Shown: positions 1 to 4,894 of the stretch, in pieces
How the letters are laid out: every line of letters starts with the position of its first letter
Numbering within the stretch: position 1 is the stretch's first letter
Assembly (NCBI GenBank): GCA_030054235.1
Contig: JASGCG010000097.1
Span: 1 to 6,463, forward strand
Direction: 5' to 3'
Origin: Bacteroidia bacterium
GTDB lineage: Bacteria > Planctomycetota > Phycisphaerae > Phycisphaerales > SM1A02
Length of the DNA stretch: 6,463 bases
The notes under the pieces: model-generated
The model's input: the letters and a program-made list of their open reading frames with translations, nothing else
Database searches by the model: none
Told to the model about the DNA's origin: nothing
Translations under genes and position numbers: made by a program

Positions 1-1113
1 GCCTGCGATCGTCTCGCCGCCTTCGCGCACCTTGAGCACCAGGTCCACCTCGGGGCTCTCGCCGGTTCGCACCCACTCGCTCTGCACCACGACGTCGGCG
101 TGGCCCATGACCTGGTACGCGCCCTTCACGGCCTCGACCGAGCCCTTCACCAGCGTTTCGAGGAACGCATCGCCAGGGCGGATCCGCAGCAGCCCCAGCG
201 CCTGCTCGCTGGTCAGCGCCGGCACCTTCTCCTCGCCGAGGTTGAGGATCGTGACGTTGCGCAATCGGTACTGGCGGCCTTCCTCGACGGCGAAGACGAC
301 CTTCGCTTCGTTGCCGTCCGGCGCCACGTCCACGCGCCGGTCCACGCGTACGTCGACGTAGCCCTGTCCCTTGTAGAAGCGGTCGAGCGCGGCCACGTCG
401 CCGGCGAGCCGATCCTCGTCAAGGTCGCCCTTGCCGAAGAGGAACACCCATTCCTTCGTCTGGATCTCCTCCTGCAGCCGCTTGGCCGGGAACGCCCGGT
501 TGCCGGTGAACTCGATCGAGCGCACGCGGGTGCGCGGCCCCTCGATGATCCGGAAGATCAGGATCCCGTTGTCCTTGAGCTCGCTCTCGTCAACGGTCAC
601 CTCGGCCAGGTAGTGGCCGCGGCCGCGGTAGAGCTCCTTGATCTTGGTCACGGCGCGCTCAAGCAGGAAGTCGTCGCGCGGGCCGCCGGCGTAGAGCCCG
701 ATCTCCTTGCGCAGCTCCTGGTCACTGAGGATCGTGTTGCCGATCACCTGGATGTCGGAGACCAGCGGCTGCTCATCCATGCGGTAGGTCAGGTGGACGG
801 TGCCGTCGGGCTGCAGTTCCGCGTCGGCGCGCACCACGTCGAAGTGGCCGAGGCGATAGAGGTTCGCCACATCGTCCTTCACGGCCTTGGCGTCGAAGGG
901 CTGGCCCGAGGCCATGCGGATGTTGTTGCGCACCTCCTGCTCGGTCACCCGGTCGAGGCCGACGAAGATGATCTTGCTCACCGGGCGGTCGGTCAGCGTG
1001 GCATCGTCGATGGACTGCGCCGCCGCAGGCGGGCACGCCAGCAGGAGCATCGCCACCGCGAGCACGCGCATCAACGCGTGGACGAGGCGGGTGGGCGCGC
1101 TCCGGGCGGTCAT
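1..1113 (-). CDS. bamA: BamA/Omp85-type outer-membrane assembly factor, N-terminal part (partial)
   Basis: BamA inserts beta-barrel proteins into the outer membrane, using a chain of periplasmic POTRA domains and a C-terminal barrel. The frame is open from ATG at 1113 to the window edge (371 codons); the barrel lies outside. A signal peptide is visible: basic start (R4, R9, R16), hydrophobic core 17-26, likely signal peptidase I cleavage after AAA at 30-32. C27 makes a lipoprotein reading possible but less likely. Four POTRA-like units follow at about 45-115, 117-193, 195-279 and 281-366. Their recurring signatures are strand openings such as VSKIIFVG, VSDIQVIGN, VRSIEFTGN and YRLRNVTIL, the Y-x-x-G-x-(G/A)-x2-V type turns (LYRLGHFDVV, GRGHYLAEV, GQGYVDVRV) and closing (D/E)E(Q/G) turns. 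No in-frame start exists just upstream. Divergent from gcvT. Another Omp85 relative such as TamA cannot be excluded without the barrel, but the regular POTRA series favours BamA. Confidence 0.88.
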   Translation of the reverse strand, partial: MTARSAPTRLVHALMRVLAVAMLLLACPPAAAQSIDDATLTDRPVSKIIFVGLDRVTEQEVRNNIRMASGQPFDAKAVKDDVANLYRLGHFDVVRADAELQPDGTVHLTYRMDEQPLVSDIQVIGNTILSDQELRKEIGLYAGGPRDDFLLERAVTKIKELYRGRGHYLAEVTVDESELKDNGILIFRIIEGPRTRVRSIEFTGNRAFPAKRLQEEIQTKEWVFLFGKGDLDEDRLAGDVAALDRFYKGQGYVDVRVDRRVDVAPDGNEAKVVFAVEEGRQYRLRNVTILNLGEEKVPALTSEQALGLLRIRPGDAFLETLVKGSVEAVKGAYQVMGHADVVVQSEWVRTGESPEVDLVLKVREGGETIAG

Positions 1114-1125
1114 GGATGGAGCATA
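1114..1125 (-). promoter_or_regulatory. Candidate -10 box at leaderless spacing for bamA
   Basis: On the minus strand TATGCT (1125 to 1120) is followed by exactly six bases (CCATCC) and the bamA ATG. A start 6-7 nt after a TANNNT hexamer would fall on or beside the ATG, giving a leaderless mRNA. No convincing -35 box is seen. A GGGAG lies 12 nt before the ATG, rather far for a Shine-Dalgarno. This is inference from spacing alone. Confidence 0.35.
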
Positions 1126-1160
1126 CTCCCGTGCGGCAGGCCGGTGCCGGGCGGCGCGTC

Positions 1161-1166
1161 TACGAT
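1161..1166 (+). promoter_or_regulatory. Candidate -10 box for gcvT
   Basis: TACGAT sits 25 nt before the gcvT ATG. A start about 7 nt downstream would give a 5' leader near 19 nt that contains the ribosome-binding site. The same CTACGAT heptamer occurs before the UVR-motif gene (3434-3440). No good -35 box is visible at 16-18 nt. Confidence 0.35.
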
Positions 1167-1181
1167 GGTCGCTCTCCAAGC

Positions 1182-1186
1182 GAGGA
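1182..1186 (+). promoter_or_regulatory. Ribosome-binding site of gcvT
   Basis: GAGGA followed by a 5-nt spacer (CCACC) and ATG at 1192. It is the only clear Shine-Dalgarno among the starts in this window. It decides for the start at 1192 over the in-frame ATG at 1165, which has no comparable site and lies next to the candidate -10 box. Confidence 0.7.
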
Positions 1187-1191
1187 CCACC

Positions 1192-2325
1192 ATGACCACC
1201 GCGACCCAGCTGCTGCGCACCCCGTTCCATTCCTTCCACCTGCAGCACAAGGCCAAGATGGTCGACTTCGCTGGGTGGGAGATGCCGCTCTCCTACGGCA
1301 GCATCATCGAAGAGCACCGCCACTGCCGCGCGAGCGCCGGCTTCTTCGACGTGAGCCACATGGGGCGCCTGCGGTTCACGGGCCGGCACGCGCGTCGCTT
1401 CCTCGACATGGTCTGCACGCGCCAGGTCCTGGGCATGGAGCCCGGCCAATGCCGCTACGGCATCGTGTGCAACGAGCGCGGCGGCTGCCTCGATGACATC
1501 ATCGTGTACTGCATGGACGAGAGCGATTTCCTTGTCGTGTGCAATGCGAGCAACCGCGCCAAGCTCTTGGCGCACTTCGCCGCGGTCAAGGGCGACATGG
1601 TCTTCAAGCTCGATGACCAGACCGAATCCACCGCGATGTGCGCGCTGCAGGGGCCCAAGGCGATGGACCTGATCGCGGGCATGAGCCGCGAGATCCCCAG
1701 CCTCAAGCGCTACCGCTTCACGCAGAAGAACCTGATCGTCGTCAAGCTCATCGTGAGCCGCACCGGCTACACCGGCGAGGACGGCGTCGAGGTGATCCTC
1801 GGCGCCGGAACGGCCCAGCTCGCGATGGGCATGTTCCTGAAGAACGCAGGCCAGGCGGACAGCGTGGTCAAGCCGATCGGCCTCGGCGCGCGCGACACGC
1901 TGCGCATGGAAGCCGGCATGCCGCTCTACGGCCACGAGATCGACGAGGAGACCGATCCCATCAGCGCCGGGCTCGGCTTCGCGGTCAAGCTCGACAAGGG
2001 CCAGGACGACGAGCGGGCCGGCCGCTTCATCGGCCAGGATGCGTTGCAGCGGATCGCCGCGGCTGGTCCTGCGCGCAAGCTCGTGGGCCTCGTGCTCGAT
2101 GGCCGTCGCAGCGCGCGGCAGGGCATGCAGGTCAAGCACGGCAACGACGTGGTCGGACGCGTGACGAGCGGGTGCCTGAGCCCGACGCTCGACAAGCCGA
2201 TCGCGATGGCGTTCGTCGATGCTGCGCTGGCCGAGGTCGGTACCGCGCTCAGCGTGGACCTTGGCCGCGAGAGCGCCACCGCCACCGTCACGAAGATGCC
2301 GTTCGTCTCGGCGACGCGGTCCTGA
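1192..2325 (+). CDS. gcvT: Glycine cleavage system T protein (aminomethyltransferase)
   Basis: GcvT takes the aminomethyl group from lipoylated H protein, releases ammonia and makes 5,10-methylene-tetrahydrofolate in the cytoplasm. The 377-aa product has the usual family length. Recognisable blocks: VDFAGWEMPLSYG (24-36), FFDVSHMG (51-58), GGCLDDIIVY (97-106, with D101 aligning with catalytic Asp101 of the E. coli enzyme), VVCNASN (115-121), SRTGYTGEDGVEV (189-201), and GLGARDTLRMEAGMPLYGHE (230-249). A C-terminal barrel domain runs from about 285, with VTSGCLSPTLDKPIAMAFV near the end. The start is set by the GAGGA site. The same frame stays open back to 100 across the antisense of bamA, so a naive caller would overextend it by 364 codons. 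gcvH and gcvP are not in the window; gcvT is divergent from bamA and converges on the sigma factor gene, so it is probably monocistronic. The protein is cysteine-rich for a GcvT (at least nine Cys). I found no clear terminator in the 126 bp after it. Confidence 0.95.
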   Translation: MTTATQLLRTPFHSFHLQHKAKMVDFAGWEMPLSYGSIIEEHRHCRASAGFFDVSHMGRLRFTGRHARRFLDMVCTRQVLGMEPGQCRYGIVCNERGGCLDDIIVYCMDESDFLVVCNASNRAKLLAHFAAVKGDMVFKLDDQTESTAMCALQGPKAMDLIAGMSREIPSLKRYRFTQKNLIVVKLIVSRTGYTGEDGVEVILGAGTAQLAMGMFLKNAGQADSVVKPIGLGARDTLRMEAGMPLYGHEIDEETDPISAGLGFAVKLDKGQDDERAGRFIGQDALQRIAAAGPARKLVGLVLDGRRSARQGMQVKHGNDVVGRVTSGCLSPTLDKPIAMAFVDAALAEVGTALSVDLGRESATATVTKMPFVSATRS

Positions 2326-2451
2326 TCCGCCTGCGGACGTGTCCGAACGGGTGGGGCAGGGCCACGGCTGCTGCTGATGCTGCTGCCGCAGAACAAGACT
2401 GCTCTCGCGCCGCATCACGGCCCGTTGCAGGGGTTGCGTTGATTGATCTCG

Positions 2452-3312
2452 TTACGCCGACTGCCCGCGGAAGAACCGCGTGGGCTTGTCGTCGTGCAGC
2501 TGCTGGTTGAGCCGCCGCAGGGCCTCGACCTCGATCTGGCGCACGCGCTCGCGGGTCAGGCCCACGATCTCGCCGATCTGCTTGAGGGTCAGGGGTTCGT
2601 GACCTTCGAGGCCAAAGCGCAGGCGCAGGACGCGCGCATCGCGCTCGTCGATCGAGTCGAGCAGCTTGAGGATGATCTTGAAGTCCTCGTTCTCGCTCGC
2701 TTCGCGGTCGGGTTGCTTGCCGCGGGTGTCCTCGAAGAGGTCCCCGAAGTCCATCGCCACGCCGTCCTCGCCGATGGGCGCCTGGCTCGGGGCCTGGTAC
2801 GCCTTCACCGCGCGGCGGATGATGACGAGCTTCTTGACCGGGAGCTTCATCTCCTTCGAGAGCTCCTGCAGGCTCGGGCTGCGCCCGTGCTTCTCCTCGA
2901 ACTTGCGCGAGGTGTCCTTCCAGCGCGCGATCAGCTCGACCATGTACGCCGGGATGTGGATCGGCTGGACGGCGTTGATCAGCGTGCGCTTGATCGCCTG
3001 CTTGATCCACCAGCTCGCGTAGGTGCTGAAGCGCGCGCCCTGCGCGGGATCGAAGCCCTCGACCGCGCGGATCAGGCCGATGTTGCCCTCCTCGATCAGG
3101 TCAGGCAGCGTGAGCCCGCGGTTGACGTAGTTCTTGCTGATGGCGATGACCAGGCGCAGGTTCGCCTTGATCATCCGCTCCTTCGACTGCAGGCAGCCGT
3201 CGTTGATGATGCGCCAGCCAAGAGTCTTCTCCTCCTCAGGTGTGAGCAGGGCAGTCTCGTTGACCTCTCGCAGGTACAACTGGAGCTCGGACTGGACTTC
3301 TGACCGGGCCAT
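2452..3312 (-). CDS. RNA polymerase sigma factor, RpoD/SigA family, short (group 2-like)
   Basis: Directs RNA polymerase core to promoters. The 286-aa protein lacks region 1.1 and the long non-conserved region of primary sigma-70. Region 1.2 is at about 7-40 (LQLYLREVNETALLTPEEE), region 2 at about 46-113 (ANLRLVIAISKNYVNRG, LIEEGNIGLIRAVEGFDP, FSTYASWWIKQAIKRT), region 3 at about 117-195, and region 4 at 212-272 with the helix-turn-helix TLKQIGEIVGLTRERVRQIE (242-261). Residues that read the -35 box in sigma-70 (RER.RQ) are kept. In region 2.4, W101, W102 and Q105 match W433, W434 and Q437 of E. coli, but T440 is replaced by K108. In region 3.0, R451 and H455 are replaced by H119 and Y123. 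The protein may be an alternative sigma or the planctomycete version of the housekeeping one; its length points to group 2. The start is ATG at 3312; an in-frame TAG lies 15 nt upstream. Divergent from the UVR-motif gene. Confidence 0.93.
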   Translation of the reverse strand: MARSEVQSELQLYLREVNETALLTPEEEKTLGWRIINDGCLQSKERMIKANLRLVIAISKNYVNRGLTLPDLIEEGNIGLIRAVEGFDPAQGARFSTYASWWIKQAIKRTLINAVQPIHIPAYMVELIARWKDTSRKFEEKHGRSPSLQELSKEMKLPVKKLVIIRRAVKAYQAPSQAPIGEDGVAMDFGDLFEDTRGKQPDREASENEDFKIILKLLDSIDERDARVLRLRFGLEGHEPLTLKQIGEIVGLTRERVRQIEVEALRRLNQQLHDDKPTRFFRGQSA

Positions 3313-3327
3313 GGATGAACAATCCTA
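3313..3327 (-). promoter_or_regulatory. Candidate -10 box close to the sigma factor start
   Basis: On the minus strand TAGGAT (3327 to 3322) stands 9 nt before the ATG. As a -10 box it would give a leader of only 2-3 nt. Alternatively the AGGA inside it (3326 to 3323) is a weak Shine-Dalgarno at 10 nt spacing; the two readings are mutually exclusive. The bases CATCC directly before the ATG are shared with bamA. Confidence 0.3.
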
Positions 3328-3412
3328 AGCGCAGGAGCGGGGGCTGTGGCAAGAGATTCCTGGCCAGCCGTCGGCAAAGCTGTCCCGGGGCTGTCGATGG
3401 GGAGCAACCCGC

Positions 3413-3440
3413 TTGGATCCGGGGGCACCGAGGCTACGAT
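3413..3440 (+). promoter_or_regulatory. Candidate leaderless promoter of the UVR-motif gene
   Basis: TTGGAT (3413-3418), 16 nt spacer, TACGAT (3435-3440), then six bases to the ATG at 3447. A start 6-7 nt after the -10 falls on the ATG itself, so the mRNA would be leaderless. No proper Shine-Dalgarno is available: AGG at 3442-3444 is only 2 nt from the ATG and GAGG at 3430-3433 is 13 nt away. Of the promoter candidates here, this is the only one with both boxes. Confidence 0.45.
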
Positions 3441-3446
3441 CAGGCC

Positions 3447-4166
3447 ATGGACGACCTGTCCGGGCTGCTGTCTTCATGGCCTCTTGACCCTTCCACGCCG
3501 CGGGTGCGCGTGGTGCAGGGGCTCGATGGCCGCCACAAGGTGCAGGTCCGCCTGGACCTGGGCGTCCTGCAGATGGAGATGGACGGTCGCCCCGACGGGC
3601 TGCGCCCAGGGGGGCGGGAGAGCCTGCTCGACCTGTTGCGTGAGGATCCCGCGCCCGAACCTCTCGCGCCGGAACGCCTCGAAGCGCTCCGCCAAGAAGC
3701 CGGGCTCTACCAGCAGCGCGCCACGGCGCTCATGATGGCGGGGTTCCCGGGCCTTGCCGCGCGTGATTGCCGCCGCAACCTCGACCTCATCGAGGTCGTG
3801 CGCGAGCGTGCGGCGCGCCCCGAGGATCGCGCCGCGTTCGAGCAGCTCCGGCGGGGGCTGGTGGTCACGCGCACGCGTGCAGAGGCCGCTGCGGCACTGC
3901 AGGTCAAGGATCACCGTGGAGCGCTCGCTGCCCTCGATGCTGGGCTGGCCGCTGTGCGCGATGCGTACACCATGATCGGCCAGCGCAACCGCTTCGAGGC
4001 CAGCCCCGAAGTGGCGATCCTTCGATCGATGCGCGACATGCTCGTGCCGCGTCTGCCCAGCAGCCAGCGCGCCGAGCTCGAGGAGCGCCTTCGCGCGGCG
4101 ATCGTCAGCGAGAACTACGAACTCGCCGCGATCCTGCGCAACGAGCTCCGTCAGATGAAGGAGTGA
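3447..4166 (+). CDS. UVR (UvrB/UvrC) motif-containing protein, role unknown
   Basis: A 239-aa soluble protein with no signal peptide or membrane segment. The C-terminus (about 208-238, RAELEERLRAAI, then ENYELAAILRNELRQMK) matches the UVR motif, a short helical hairpin by which UvrB and UvrC interact and which also occurs in protein-quality-control adaptors. The N-terminal block at 19-57 (VRVVQGLDGRHKVQVRLDLG, then VLQMEMDGRPDG) resembles a conserved N-terminus I recall from uncharacterised planctomycete proteins; its function is not known to me. The middle (about 75-175) is helical and rich in Ala, Arg and Glu with TPR-like spacing, including GFPGLAARDCRRNLDL and VKDHRGALAALDAGL. None of the catalytic domains of UvrB or UvrC are present, so it is not a nucleotide-excision subunit. 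The frame is open to an ATG at 3315, but 3447 is preferred: the conserved block begins soon after it, the 44-residue extension is low-quality, and a promoter-like pair lies in between. Converges on the DoxX-like gene. Confidence 0.82.
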   Translation: MDDLSGLLSSWPLDPSTPRVRVVQGLDGRHKVQVRLDLGVLQMEMDGRPDGLRPGGRESLLDLLREDPAPEPLAPERLEALRQEAGLYQQRATALMMAGFPGLAARDCRRNLDLIEVVRERAARPEDRAAFEQLRRGLVVTRTRAEAAAALQVKDHRGALAALDAGLAAVRDAYTMIGQRNRFEASPEVAILRSMRDMLVPRLPSSQRAELEERLRAAIVSENYELAAILRNELRQMKE

Positions 4167-4182
4167 CGGCCCGCGCGGGCCG
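4167..4182. terminator. Perfect GC palindrome between convergent stops
   Basis: CGGCCCGCGCGGGCCG is a perfect 16-nt inverted repeat: 6-bp stem with a GCGC loop, readable equally on both strands. It begins on the base after the UVR-motif gene's TGA and ends 3 nt before the DoxX-like gene's stop, filling most of the 19-bp gap. No T run follows on either strand, so it is not a classical intrinsic terminator; a shared bidirectional terminator or 3'-end stabiliser is the likely role. Confidence 0.55.
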
Positions 4183-4185
4183 CGA

Positions 4186-4761
4186 TCACGCATCTTCGTT
4201 CGTCGACGTGCCGCCGAAGACGGCGCGGTCGATGCTCAGCGCGCCTGCGCCCACGAGCAGCACATTCAAGGCCAGCGTGCAGAGCGCGAGTGAGACGAAT
4301 CCAGCCTGGTATTCGCCGGGCTCGAGGCTGTAGAAGAGGCTCTCGGCCATCGCTCGCGCAGGGCCGAGCGCGAACTGCGTGCCGATGGCGGCGAGCATCG
4401 CGGCGGCCCACAGCCGGCTGAGGAAACCGATCAAGAGCAGCGTGCCCGCGACCAGTCGCGCCACCGACTCCCACAGCGCAACCTGCAGGGGTTCGGGCAC
4501 CACCTTCAGGGCGTGCAGGTCAAGCGCCTTGCCGAGCCAGCGCGGCGCCTGCAAGGGATCGAGCGACTCCGGGTCGACGGTCGTGCCCGGGACCACGCCC
4601 TCCTGGCCGATGTCGTAGCCGAGCTCGACGAGCCGGGCCGTTTCCTTCGGCGTGAAGACGCGCACGCCGAAGGCGTCGCGGTAGCCCGCCGGTGCGAGCG
4701 CGAGCGCCAGCAGCAGCCGCGCGAGCAGGGGCATCAGGGAGATGGCGAAGAAGCGTCGCAT
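4186..4761 (-). CDS. DoxX-like four-helix membrane protein
   Basis: A 191-aa inner-membrane protein. The N-terminus (MRRFF, then a hydrophobic stretch at about 7-26 with LLARLLLALALAPAGYRDAF) fits the first helix of DoxX proteins. A polar, probably extracytoplasmic loop of about 65 residues follows (FTPKETARLVELGYD, VDPESLDPLQAPRWLG). Three further helices lie at about 94-113, 117-134 and 154-172, with SVARLVAGTLLLIGFLSRLW typical of helices 2-3. The C-terminal GAGALSIDRAVFG resembles the GxGxxSLD ending seen in many DoxX proteins. DoxX relatives are tied to redox and membrane homeostasis, but the substrate of this one cannot be read from sequence. The long first loop is larger than in minimal DoxX proteins. 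No good Shine-Dalgarno precedes the ATG; a TAGCAT hexamer lies 32 nt upstream (4799 to 4794). Ends with a palindrome shared with the convergent UVR-motif gene and is divergent from tRNA-Leu. Confidence 0.72.
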   Translation of the reverse strand: MRRFFAISLMPLLARLLLALALAPAGYRDAFGVRVFTPKETARLVELGYDIGQEGVVPGTTVDPESLDPLQAPRWLGKALDLHALKVVPEPLQVALWESVARLVAGTLLLIGFLSRLWAAAMLAAIGTQFALGPARAMAESLFYSLEPGEYQAGFVSLALCTLALNVLLVGAGALSIDRAVFGGTSTNEDA

Positions 4762-4807
4762 GGCATCGATGCGGCCGCTGCCGCTGGCTTAGGATGCTAC
4801 GAACGCC

Positions 4808-4891
4808 GCGGGCGTGGCGGAATTGGCAGACGCACGGGATTTAGGTTCCCGTGGGGTAACACCCGTGCAGGTTCAAGTCCTGTCGCCCGCA
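4808..4891 (+). tRNA. tRNA-Leu, anticodon TAG
   Basis: An 84-nt type II (long variable arm) tRNA. Acceptor GCGGGCG (4808-4814) pairs with CGCCCGC (4884-4890), discriminator A4891. D stem GCG (4817-4819)/CGC (4831-4833). Anticodon stem CGGGA (4835-4839)/TCCCG (4847-4851) encloses TTTAGGT with anticodon TAG at 4842-4844. The variable arm is 4852-4866, T stem GCAGG (4867-4871)/CCTGT (4879-4883) around TTCAAGT. The long variable arm, A73 and TAG anticodon identify leucine (CUA, by wobble other CUN). CCA is not encoded: 4892-4894 is TTC. A TAGGAT at 4790-4795 is a possible -10 giving a leader of a few nt. The DAHP synthase gene begins 3 nt after the tRNA. Confidence 0.96.
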
Positions 4892-4894
4892 TTC

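Noticed and set aside
2334..2345. CGGACGTGTCCG just after gcvT as a terminator hairpin.
   Set aside because: With a realistic loop only four base pairs remain and there is no T run.
2371..2392. A run of CTG-like triplets in the gcvT/sigma gap, looking like a repeat or hairpin.
   Set aside because: Only a few imperfect units; CTG runs do not self-pair well here and no T run follows, so neither a repeat feature nor a terminator can be supported.
2443..3303. A plus-strand open frame of 286 codons exactly opposite the sigma factor gene.
   Set aside because: It is the mirror of GC-biased codons; the translation is Leu/Asp/Val/Arg-rich with no family features, while the minus strand is an unmistakable sigma factor.
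3315..3446. A 44-residue N-terminal extension of the UVR-motif protein from ATG 3315.
   Set aside because: The extension is Arg/Gly/Pro-rich without conserved features, and would place the candidate promoter (3413-3440) inside the gene.
4798..4803. TACGAA as the -10 box of tRNA-Leu.
   Set aside because: Transcription would start about 7 nt later, inside the mature tRNA (which begins at 4808).
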